Below are positions 27,641-38,943 of a DNA stretch of 64,000 bases, in pieces. The notes beneath the pieces are model-generated. The model was not told where the DNA came from, did no database searches, and was given only the letters and a program-made list of their open reading frames with translations. Within the stretch, counting starts at the first letter, position 1. Each line of letters starts with the position of its first letter. A program made the translations under genes and the position numbers. Source of the stretch: Ciona savignyi (taxonomy: Eukaryota > Chordata > Ascidiacea > Phlebobranchia > Cionidae); contig CH002787.1 of NCBI GenBank assembly GCA_000149265.1, positions 356,746 to 420,745 of the forward strand, written 5' to 3'.

Positions 27641-27717
27641 TCCCTAATGGGATTTACCCAAAATGTATTGATGTTTATCTTATATACATTTTCTAACTTA
27701 GCTACGAAGCATTAAAG

Positions 27718-28018
27718 CAGGGATGTCCAACCTCGGGCCGCAGTGCATCCCGCCTTATATTTTCGTGCGGCCCGCAAGTCAATTTCACTCCAAGTAGTAT
27801 TTTGAACTTTTTAGCCTAATTAAAATGTCAGCTTTTATGGGCGTTGTAATAGTAGGCTATAGTAGGGAACAACAGGAATACAGGATTATATATACCTATA
27901 ATGGTTTTTAATTATTTTTTATGTACTCATTTTTCTTGAAATTTAATAGGTTCTGCGGCCCATTTATGTATTTCAAGTGACAATGCGGCCCACTTCAATA
28001 AGCGGTTGGACATCCCTG
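27718..28018. mobile_element. hAT-type MITE, 301 bp, with 8-bp target duplication
   Basis: The ends are near-perfect inverted repeats: CAGGGATGTCCAACC on the left and GGTTGGACATCCCTG on the right. The element is flanked on both sides by CATTAAAG (27710-27717 and 28019-28026), the 8-bp duplication typical of hAT transposition. GCGGCCC-type blocks lie inside both ends. There is no transposase frame, so it is non-autonomous. The intact ends and unmutated duplication suggest a fairly recent insertion. Confidence 0.9.
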
Positions 28019-28384
28019 CATTAAAGCAGACTGAACATTTCCCGTAACATGGTTCATGGTGGGTATGGGATATCCAAATATTGTTTGTTCACATTGAAAT
28101 TTACTATCGATTTGTTTTGGTTTAAAGTGTTTAGCTGTTTTATATATGTGGTAGTAGTGTATTATATCTATGGGTTCCCTTTATTTGTCTTCTGCGTGAT
28201 GTTGATGAGACGTATGTCTAGTCGGCAGGTCATTGGAATGAATAGGTTATCCAATCAGATGAAAACTTTCAGGAATCCTAATTTTAGAATACTAAACACA
28301 CCTGTCACCAGCGTGACGCAGAAAAGAAAACGCAAATAAAATAAAAGCTATAAAAAACGGAGCAAACCGATGTGTTCCTTACAG

Positions 28385-28510
28385 ATTAAATAGGACTCCC
28401 ATATGCAGAAGCGAATATGACTTTTGGTTTCCAATGAATCAGCGTATTTCAATGAATGATTTACCAAGTAATGAGTGCAAGCTCTCAATATTGGATGAAA
28501 TTAGCATGCG
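28385..28510 (+). CDS. Candidate internal exon of an unidentified plus-strand gene
   Basis: A good acceptor (gttccttacag) precedes 28385 and a donor (gtaggc) follows 28510. Between them one frame stays open for 41 codons (phase 2 in, phase 2 out) with protein-like content, including ICRSEYDFWFP and NECKLSILDEISMR. A following acceptor near 28545 would add about ten codons and a stop. Just upstream, another open frame ends in VTQKRKRK and a stop at about 28340. No family is recognised, and the upstream connection is unresolved. Confidence 0.3.
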
Positions 28511-28549
28511 GTAGGCTTTACTGTTTCTTGTTTTACTGTACAGTTTTGT

Positions 28550-30415
28550 GATAAAAGTTGGTAATTCTTCGTGAACTGCTTCTTAACATAACGGGTGGAA
28601 ATGCACAATTAACACCTATATTTTGAAGGGCTTTGAGCTTAGATTTTTACGGTAATTATGTTTTATCCCTGTAAATAAGAAACACAAAAAAGAGCGTCAG
28701 AGTACCTCACTTCTATCGTTCGAAATGATAAAGAATTTCCTTTAGTTTTTGCAGAACCAATTATTCCACTGCGTTTATACTATGTCCGCTAAATACCTTG
28801 GCCAAGTAAACAGCCTACTAGCTACCGAGCAGTTTCGATACTTTAACCGTTCGGTTGACAAGCGACCTAGTAACTCACCATATACGGCCGACTCATAAAC
28901 ATAGGATTGGCTTTTATTTTTAGAAAATCGTGTGGTAACAGTTCTGTCATCGTACTGTACAAGTGTACAGCGCTAAAATAAATTTTATAATAGAAGACAT
29001 ATACTTTATTTCCTCCGGTCTGCCAGGTGGTGACAAAGAGCTATATAGCGACGGTTTTCTATTTCCACAGTATGTCGTCCTCAGTTTGTTTGCAATCAAT
29101 TTTTACGGTCGCCCTGGCAACTTTACTCATCGAAAATCTTCGACCATACCAAATAACCGTTGTTGTCGAACTGCGTATTCTCTAAGGATAGGCTAGGATA
29201 AGACATGTTCATCCCCGTGTATGGGAAAACCAAGGTGGTTAACACACGGGCAAATGTCAGATTACCTCGTTTACCGGGGCTATTGCAGTGTGTTGTGTAT
29301 TACAAAGCACAGATGGTCAAGGGTTAACTTCCCAGTAAGTTTCTTTTCAAAATCTAAACCCTTTCGAGTTAAATGGAGCGAATCGATTACCAGAGATAGA
29401 GGTTTTTTCAAACGTTGCTTATTTGAACCCGGGACCACTGGATTTTAGTTCCATTTTAGCACCAAATCTGTGATAATAATATTACATATTCGCCGATTTA
29501 GAAAAGCGGACGTTATTTTTCACCGCGAGTTTTTAAATATTTGATCATATCATTGAATACTATATATTTAATAATCTTATTATCCATGGCTGTTGTCAGT
29601 AAATAACCGAGGTCTTAGGCGTGGTAAAAATAATCCAGAAAGACCCTAAACGCCGTTCAAGTAAATAAATTATGTCGGGGGTGTCTAAATGTCTAAAGTG
29701 TCGCGCCCAGCATCGTCGGGTTAACGGAGGTATTGCGCAGAATGTATATACGAGTGCAAATTTATCAGACATCTGCGATACACTACGTTCTAAAACCACT
29801 CATCGGTGTTAGTAATTACTAAGTACTGAGTTTCTGAGTTATTACAGTCGAAAATTATTGTTGTTTCAAAAATATATTTGAAATTTGTTTGATAAGAATA
29901 CCTCGATGCCACTGTTTTATTTTCCCTCATGTGAACTTATCAGGGAACTTGATCGACACGTGTTGTTGGCTATTTATATACAGACTACCTTGCAACAGTC
30001 GTTTTACCTATTTAACAATATACTATAGAACTAAACAACCATATAGTAAGTTTTGATCAATAGTTCAGACATGACAATTTGGGTATATATATTTATGTAT
30101 TTTGATCATTTTAAAAATAACCGTAGCATATTTTACCCATTTAGTGGACATACGACCAACCAAGCTTAAGAAGCAGCAAACAACATAGCGTAGAATAATA
30201 CACTATTCGCCAATATAACCTAGAAATTCGTAATGAAATTATTACTACATAATCTAAACAATAGCGATAAATGTAATGTTGCGTCTACGGCTGACTGAAG
30301 AATATTTTTGACAATACGACACAACTATAAATAAAAATTACAAGCGAAAAACAAGTTAGGTTGCAAATCTTTGGTCAGAAACTCACGATTGGAAATAATA
30401 AGAACTTGAATACGT
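28550..30415. other. Intergenic stretch, no gene supported
   Basis: Apart from the inverted repeat copy at 29190-29305 I see no exon with flanking splice signals on either strand. Open frames of 60-80 codons on both strands look random. It separates the weak plus-strand exons from the 3' end of the minus-strand disordered protein gene. Confidence 0.4.
29190..29305 (-). repeat. Interspersed repeat, copy 1 (inverted)
   Basis: Read on the minus strand it contains ACACACTGCAATAGCCCCGG, then CGAGGTAATC, then GCCCGTGTGTTAACC. The same ordered blocks occur on the plus strand at 46063-46205 and, more diverged, at 47495-47610. This ordered sharing marks a dispersed family; its type is unknown. Confidence 0.55.
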
Positions 30416-33400
30416 CTAAACATCAAGGGCGTAATAAATATGTGGGCGTTTCGAAGAAGGGCGCTCTAGCGACCTGTAGTGGTTAGAATGGTAACGATCA
30501 GTTGTCAGCGGGGGGCGCTCAGCCCCCACTGGTGTTGGACGAGGGTCGGTCATGATCAAATTTAAATGGTAGAAATCACTAGAGTGAGAGGAGACGATGA
30601 CGCCGTTGTTTGAAGGTGCGCGATCGTGGTAATTATGCCTTCGTGTGGTATTAGTGGGCGGACATGGTGTTTGATTTATATAAACGTAGTCACTGTAAGA
30701 AGGAGTGGACTGGTACATGCGCTCAGCCGCTGCAATCGCCGCTAAATTTTCATTTGAATTGTACATGCTAAAGCGTTTCGCGATATTGCGCGTGCGGTTT
30801 CGACTTCGAGTCGCTTGTCGCTGGGTGGAGTCAGAGATCGTATGACTATCCTGTTGGTGAGATGGTTTTCGAGGCGCATGAGTCGCAAGAGCTTCAACAC
30901 TTTTCGATCGTTTGTAAGTTTGTTTGGTTCTGTTGCCATTGGGGTACATGTGTGGTGCCATCGCAACGTACTGGGAGCGATCTTGAGCATCTACTTTCAT
31001 CGATTGCCGCAATTTTTCCAATAATTCATTCGCTTCAGCCTGGTAATCTACCGGCGGAGAAACGTAAGAATCGGCGCTGATGAGCGTGTCATTACAACAT
31101 CGCTTTGGAGTGTTTTCCAATCTGGCAGGTGCTACTAAAGAGCCAAGGGATTTCGACGGCGTTAACCAAGTCATCTTTCCGCTTCGATCGCCCGTTGTAT
31201 CTTTTAAACATCGCTCAGAAACAATCTTGTTTTGGTTGTACGGAATGTTGTTTGAGGAAACAGAGGATATGGTGACGTAATCGGACTCAATTGGTTCCAT
31301 AACCGACACAGGGCGGGGGCGGTGGGGATTGGATCGTTTTGGTTTCTGCATTGCTTCGGGCTTAGGGGTTAATGAGGTCAACTTGATTATCTGTTGAGCC
31401 AGGTTGTTTCCATTAGAATTCTGCTGCGGCCTTGAGTTTGTGCGTCGGACTGGTTTGCGAGCAGGCAACTGAGGATTTCTGCTAAAATTGGCCTTTGTAG
31501 AAGGCGCTGCCTTATGTTCTAAACCTTCTCTGGATAAGTCCATCATACTCTTGCATCGAGTATTGGGCGAAAAGTTGATTTTGGCGATGTTGCTTCTCAT
31601 AGGAGTTGCTTTCCTTGGAGATGAGACCTTTATCATCGGCTTTTCATCGATTTCACAATTAACACTGACGTTTCCCACACTCCTGCTTCGATGATCTGCT
31701 GTGATTTTTCTTGGTGGCGAGTTGGGATTAAAAACGCTCAATGTAGATTTCTTTTTACCCGTGGTGCCGGATCGTTTGGCGGAAATATGCTTTTCGGAGA
31801 AACTTCGACTTCGATTAAAAGGTTGTTCGTATTGAACGACGGATCTTGTTGCTGAGTCGTTACCATTTCGAACTGCTTTGTTTTTATTGGCATGACCAGG
31901 TTCATTGTGTGGGCATTGTGGAGATTTGCTCACGCGTTCCTGGTTGAGCTCACTCAAGAGTTTTCTCGACACTTCCCGATGATGATCTTTTTTGTTGCTG
32001 TTGTGATTTCGATTCGCTGATACTCGCTCGTCTTTTTGTATTGGAGTCGAAGTCGTGGCTGTGTTGGACGAAGCCACGTTTTCAAAATCGTGTCGCACTT
32101 CCGTGTCTTCCAGACACCCATTAGTGATTTCATCTTCACCGATCAAATCCGGGGTGTTTCCCCTTATGACACTAAGTTCCACTGACACAGTGCTTAAGTT
32201 ATGCTTCGTCGTTTTGGCTCGCTTTTTGGCAGCCCTTACCTCGTCGGTAATAACGTCGTTATTACAATCAGTATAGCTTCTTTTGCTGTTCTTCTTCTTC
32301 TTACGAAGGAGCTTGGAAAAGTAGGCAGATATGCGGTTGGTCTTCTTCTCACTGCCCTGAATTTGGGTCATTTTAGATTTCTGGAAATCTGTGGTTTTCC
32401 GACTGAGGCACACGACGTCTTCGGCTTCTTTTGGACGAGTTTTAATAGGTTCAATTAAAGCAGGTTTACGAGTTCTTGGTAGGGAAGCGTATCTTTCTGT
32501 AAAACAACAATCCTGTATTAGATTATAGTAAAAGAATTAATCATCTGGGCATTCGAATAATAAAATGGTAATACTACGAATTCAATTCTGACAAGCTACT
32601 TCATTTCGATAATGTTCTGGTAACTAGACAAGTGGAGTTTATGAGTAGACAAGGGGGGCGAACTGATATTTAAACCCGTCGATGAGCTTGATTTTTAACG
32701 CTGCCTTTTTCTTAGCCGAAGAGCGAGCGACACACGACTTCCCGTAGAGCAGCGCTCAATACGTCGCCTTATCTATCGAACCCGTTGATGAATCTATTAA
32801 CCACCCGCAGCGCGCACTTGCACGCTTCGCAACATCGAAATCAACAAGCGAAGTGTCACTCACGCTGAGAAGTGGAGCCGTTACGGTTATCAGCACACGC
32901 GTAGTTGTGATTACAAACAAGCAAAAGTGATGAAGACTCTGTCTCGACCGCTTAGAGAGAAGTTTCAAATTAGCGAGACTGTCTTTCGAGGCACAATACA
33001 CAAAGAAAAGGGTCATTTATAAGAAACTAGAATATTTCACCCACGTTTCCCGTGATATCATCTTAGACCCCAGCAAGGTGCGCAGGGGCATACGTTGTAT
33101 ATAAAACAAACCAACTGGCAATTCGCCCCAAACAAACACGTCGCCACCGTTGATGTATCGCGGTTAATACGCGCGAGTCGCTTTCTTAAGTGACCTGTAA
33201 ACCAGGAAACGAGCCACAGAAACATAAATAAGCGATCGGTGATATGAAGGGCTGAAGTCACGCGTGTAATTATGTTTCGATGACTGTTGCGGTGACGTAA
33301 TGTCGATAAGAGACGAGCGACGAACGATTTGTCCCTGCAAAATTTACCTGTTGACAGGCAATAGGTAAAGTGCACATGAAATTGCGAATGCGAAGTTGAA

Positions 33401-33867
33401 TATATTTAGAATAGTAAACGCGTGAGCTGTGATGTAACAATGATCGGTATGTGTTTGTAAGACTGTAACGCCGCGCCACAAATTACACACAAGCAATTTA
33501 CGATTTACAACCAGAGAAATTCCGAAATAAAGTTACATATTTTACCCAGAAAAAGATAAACATATGTGTAAATTTTCTTGACGTAAACACCTAAAAATTT
33601 CACTAACGTCGACTCTTTAGCGCCATATGCTCATATTGCTATATATTGCCAACTTAATAAGAATGCAAGTGAACTTAAATTACCTTGTACAAGAGATGAT
33701 CAATTGGAAGTCTCAGCTAATCCAAAGAGCAGCAAAAGTAACGTAATATAATTCAAATTACTGAACATCTAAACTAATCCGACCAATCTCCTTACTTTTA
33801 GGCAGGACGCGATTGGCTTCTGTGACGTCGCAGGAAATCTTTGTAACGTCATTTGAACCCTGGATTT
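30416..33867 (-). CDS. Basic, Ser/Arg/Asn-rich disordered protein with C-terminal PDZ-ligand-like end (partial)
   Basis: Not recognised as a known family. Two exons are seen: 33867-33796 (phase 1 in, phase 1 out, donor gtaagg) and a large terminal exon 32496-30416 of about 692 codons, joining as RVLPK-KRYASLPRTRKP. The protein is highly charged and low in hydrophobics, with no membrane segment or obvious fold. There is a basic cluster (KLLRKKKKNSKR) near the start of the large exon. Short repeated motifs of the type basic-x-x-Ser-x-x-x-Leu recur (TRCKSMMDL, TPSKSLGSL, KRSKSVEAL, FSMYNSNENL), resembling kinase or 14-3-3 sites. It ends YYALDV, a possible class II PDZ ligand. The start is not found: upstream lie a 100-N gap and the PLC-eta tail. 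It may be a separate gene or an alternative 3' end of PLC-eta, whose family has long disordered tails. Confidence 0.7.
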
Positions 33868-34106
33868 CTGCGCACAGGAAAATGTGTTGTTTAACCCAAA
33901 ACAAATTCGATTTAAAGTCAAGGAGTTTTGGGATTAGACAAAGGGTCACATACACCAAAACTTCACAACTAAATTTAGCGCAGGATCTAAAGCAGGTTGC
34001 CTTGCCTTATTAGGGAATGAAATCAGACGAAAAGATGCATTTTTTTCACTTAAATTGCCAGGCACACATACTCAGGTTCCGGTTTAAAAAAACACCAAGT
34101 GATTTT

Positions 34107-34206
34107 NNNNNNNNNNNNNNNNNNNNNNNNNNNNNNNNNNNNNNNNNNNNNNNNNNNNNNNNNNNNNNNNNNNNNNNNNNNNNNNNNNNNNNNNNNNNNN
34201 NNNNNN
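34107..34206. other. Assembly gap (100 N)
   Basis: A run of exactly 100 N, the conventional size for a gap of unknown length. It lies between the terminal PLC-eta exon and the exon at 33867-33796, so one or more exons linking or separating the two genes could be hidden here. Confidence 0.95.
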
Positions 34207-34445
34207 TCAAAGTATAAATACAATATTGCGTAATTAGTTTAAATATAAACGCCCCTTTTTTTACAATATTTAAGGCAAAATAAAAAAATGTGATTATTTA
34301 ATATTTTGTGTAAAATACATATTTATCTCGTACGATTATATTCACTGAATTGAAGAGATGTTTTACCACAAACTACCCAAAACAAATTTTAAAATCGTTT
34401 TTTACTTTTAACGAATCTTTAAAAATATAACGATAAATAAAAATG

Positions 34446-34460
34446 TTTATTTAATTTATT
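34446..34460 (-). terminator. Polyadenylation signals for the PLC-eta short transcript
   Basis: Two AATAAA hexamers on the minus strand (34455-34460 and 34446-34451) lie 10-25 bases after the TAG of the last PLC-eta exon. They support a transcript end here rather than obligatory read-through into the disordered protein gene further along. Confidence 0.6.
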
Positions 34461-34470
34461 AAACAATAAT

Positions 34471-37400
34471 CTAACTTTGATTTGTTGCAATATCCAAACT
34501 TAGCGCGTTGTTGTCGTTTGATTTTCCAACCGAATCGTCGTTTTCGATTCCACCGCATTCTGTTATCAGCGATTTTCTTCTGCTGAATGATGTCATGGCT
34601 TCGAGGGTGTCGCCTTTGGCAGGTAGTGACTTAGGTCGCGCGGGGTTCCTAGGCGAAGGGACATGCTCGGAAGTGAATTTGTACATGTAAATTGACAACT
34701 CAATGATAAAGTATGTTAAAAACGCGGGCAAATAGTCTGACACAATGTGATGATCCGATTGGACATTGGTAAAAAAAATATGCTTACGACACCATATATC
34801 TACGAAAGTAATTTAGGCTTAAAACATATTAGCCGTAATGATACATAATAATAAGCGTATGACTGCGGTTTATTGCGATCACCACATTACAATTATAATT
34901 GTTCCAAATGTGTGTTCGACATAACAATGGGTTTGTGAGTGCATAAACGCTACGATTCTCAAAGACACATTTTTATGCAAAGTTTTGCTGATAAAATATA
35001 ATGTGTCTCTGGTACGATAATCACGATATTCATTTATTTGTTGTATCGTAGCTGAGTAGTATCGATAGTATCGCGATTATGGATATATCGTTGCAGCCCT
35101 GATATTATCATTATACAGCATTACAGTGTAGATCACTAATCGGTCCCTGCTCTGTACGATAAGCATACAAGGAATAGAATTATTAAAAGAAGGTAAAAAT
35201 ACAACTGTGCCAACACTCAATTTGCCGGTATGTATACTTCTTATATGGAAATAACTTGCTCAACATTAGCATTGTAGCAAATGATATATATATATATAAA
35301 CAATAATAAGTTATCATACCACAATGACTTTGGCCTTTTGTTTCTCTGAAGTTTCGACGTCATTTTGTAAAAGGCGGAATTTTTTTTCGCAAGCTAAAAA
35401 ATAGAAGTTGTAAAAACACTTGCCAGCAAGCCAAGTACAAATCAAGGCAAAAACTATTTACCCGTTTATCCACCATGACTTTAGTTATTTTAACGAATAT
35501 TGTGGCGCACTGAAGACCGCTTAAATGGATATGACGATATCCTGCAGGAAAATATATGAATAAATTGGTGCATTAAATTAAACATATTTTATAATATTAA
35601 TATAAAATATAACTTATTTTAAATGCCGCACAACCTAAATACCTGTCTGCATTGCGTTCATTGCAAACGTTCTCTGGCCAATGAAATCGCGACCGATAGG
35701 GTCACTGTCCCACACAGCAACACGCACAAATGCCAGTTCAGGATAGAAAATGGTGAATTCAAGGTGTTCGTCCCAAATAGGGTTGAAGCCTTGGGGGAAA
35801 TTAAAAAATGGTAATAATATTATAAAATATACTCAATTGTTAACTACCAGCAATAAAAATCCCTCGATTTCCATTATTGTTAAAAAAGGAAAATCTCGTA
35901 AAGGGCCAACAAATGTTCAAAGCTCTTTGCTTAGAATCGACACTTCATATTATGCTTTTATATAAAAGCAAATATAAGCTGATATGGGACATTTGTTTTA
36001 GTACAATCAATTAATCAACTGAGTTAAGGCGATGTCCGCTTCGTGTCTTGTGTAAGGACATGATAAATATATAATCAAGTATACTTATTGCATTACCATA
36101 ACCGTTGACCAGAATGAAGAAAATGTGTGGAAGGGGTATATTACGATGTTGGCCAAGCAGTATTTTTTTTAAACAAATATAATTTTCCGGGGTAACTTTC
36201 CTACCCACTGACGTTTCGAACCCATGGTTGGCTCGTTACCCGGACCGTGTTTGTATAAGAGTTGGTATATGTATCGGTCATGTTAACCATTTGACCACAC
36301 GACCGTACAGTTCAAGCATGTTTTCAGTGTGTCCGAATCATTGATCTACAGCGCCACCTACCGTTATCGTCAACGACCGACGTTTGCTTCTTAGTGTTGT
36401 CAGCGTTTACTCCATAAATTTCCACTTCAACAAACGGGTCGATAATCTAAATTAAACAATATATCCAATAAATGAAATTAACACATTGTACAAAAAACTG
36501 TAGTTCACAAAAAAAGTCTATGTAAATAAGGCAAACTATAGAACTGAAGACGAAATTATTTAAACTAGGACTCTCTCCTTACCTCTCCTCTCTCGCCAAG
36601 AACACTGTTCGCAGGTTTAGGTAAATGTTGTCCGCTGATCACATGGACGGTTAGTTGCATGACGTCACGATTCTTAGGTAGAGACGTGGACAGTGGATTG
36701 AAGTGGTCATTCTAAAAATATACAATACGTAATAATTAAATAATTGGAAACTGTGTTGCTCTTTACTGTCATCTTACGGCCAGCCAGCACTATCTGTGCA
36801 AATAATATTTTCAGGTAAAGATTTAGACAAATGTGGCGATGAAAGCATCATGCACGCGCATGCAGTATTTAATCCCCAGTATTATTAGTTTTTCCATAGG
36901 ACCATGCGGACAAGAAAAATGATGTTATTACCTCTAATAGACAAGGCGGTTTGCAGACGTAGCCATATCCTCCATTTTGTTCAAACATGGCGTCATTAAG
37001 CTGCATGAAACGGTCCCGAGTTTGGTGGTTTAGTGCAACTGTAAAACAAAGTTGTTGTACACGTGATATTGCAGTATTGTACATGTGATGTTGCATGTAT
37101 TTATGTAACTTCTCCAGATAGTGGAGTGGTAGAATAACAGAATTGCCGGAGCGCTTTTATTGATTTATTTGGGGCCATTCGGTTGGTAGCACATTATATA
37201 TATCTTTATTTGATAAACCGAAGGAGCATATACAATTGCAATACGTCAGTGGGACGGAGTTGTACCAAAGAATGAAAACAGAGTTTAAAAACATGCACTT
37301 CTACATTTTGGACCCATCTTTTACCTACGTCATCGACTCACAATCTTATAATTAAGGAATCGAAAATTAACTTTTATACGAATCTAAGAGGTTCCGAATC

Positions 37401-38908
37401 TAACACGCAAAACCATGTTAGCGTGTTCTAAAATAAAATTTGTATTACGTGTATACACACATTTAGGGTTATCATCGTGGAACTGAGACAAAACTGATTC
37501 GTGACGAATTTTAACATTTGAGTCGTCGGCCACTAAAGTCGTGGCTGGATGGATTAATTGAAGAAACGAACAGGAAACGACCCGTAAGTAGTTGCTTGAG
37601 AGAAGTCTCATTTCATTTGTCAGTAACCTATGTATTGTTGTAGTTAAAGAGTTGAGCGACATGTTCGTTCGATTGCACATTTGTAGTTAGGACATTGACA
37701 AAGAAAACACGCCACCAAGAGGAATTTAAGAGCGGTCACAAAACAAAGTATCAAGAAACTACTGCGTTCATATACATCAAAAATGCTTACAAGCTTGCTA
37801 CTGTTTGCCATTATGGCACAAGTTGCAACAAGTCAGGTATTTAAAATAACTAATAATATAATTTATAGATATATATAGTCTTTTTTATTCGAAATAATTA
37901 AAATATACTACTTTTTTCCCGGGTGTTTAAACGACGTTTGTAAGTTTTGTTTGCTGTATGTTTTTTTATAGTATTTATGTCATATATACATATAGAAGAT
38001 ATAATTTATTACCAAATTACGTAAAGAAATATTTGGCAGAAATGCATAGGTCCATTGTAAGTGTTGAAACTAAACATGCCATTTATAGCTCATGTTTACA
38101 GAATGATGGATCACAAATTGAAACAACTAGTGCGAGCGTTGACTTCGATGCGGCTTACCCAATATTCCATACCGAACATAGATTTAGCAACAACAGCAGG
38201 TGTTCATGCGTGTCGAGTGACGAAACAGGTGGTTTGTAAATTTTCAGATCAATTGTACGATTAGATGTTTTTAAAGTTAAGAGTACAACTACCAAGAATA
38301 GCATTCGCATATAAGGTCGTCTATGATGGAGTACGTGTAGATAATACACAACTTAAGAGTTATTGCAATTATTTCGCTACAAAGGTCAATAAAACTACTT
38401 TCCAGAGTGGAGTTCGTGGACAAATTGTGAAATAACGTCGTCGTTTACTTGTCACAAGGGAATCCGTGTGCAAAACAAGCAGTGTTCCTTACAGTAAGTG
38501 CTTGTATTTTAGTATTTTATTTAAAAACAATTGTTTATTTTGCGGGAAAAAGGTGGCATTCTTTATCTAAGTGACTGGAGACGATAATCATGTACAATAT
38601 TTAGTGTACCCTGTAGCCGTTGTTTGTAAACACAATAGAGTGAACGCATATAACATGTTGAATATTTAATTTCGACAAGCTGTTTCACAAAACAATGCAG
38701 GCATTTGTGATGATATTTTTTCTGGAAAACGAAATTCTAAATCGTAACGATACTAAACAAAACTTAAACTTTCATTTTTGTAGACAAATTCATGCATATA
38801 TTTCATGTTCGTTAACAAACTATTGATACAATAACAATACAAGCGTAAAAGATTGCTTGTGGGATCGCTTAAATATTGTAAGGAGTTAAACAAATTAACC
38901 CAGCGAAC

Positions 38909-38943
<35 letters not shown>

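Noticed and set aside
30742-32458. Several plus- and minus-strand open frames of 60-85 codons within this interval
   Set aside because: All overlap the single 692-codon minus-strand exon in other frames; the long open frame explains them.
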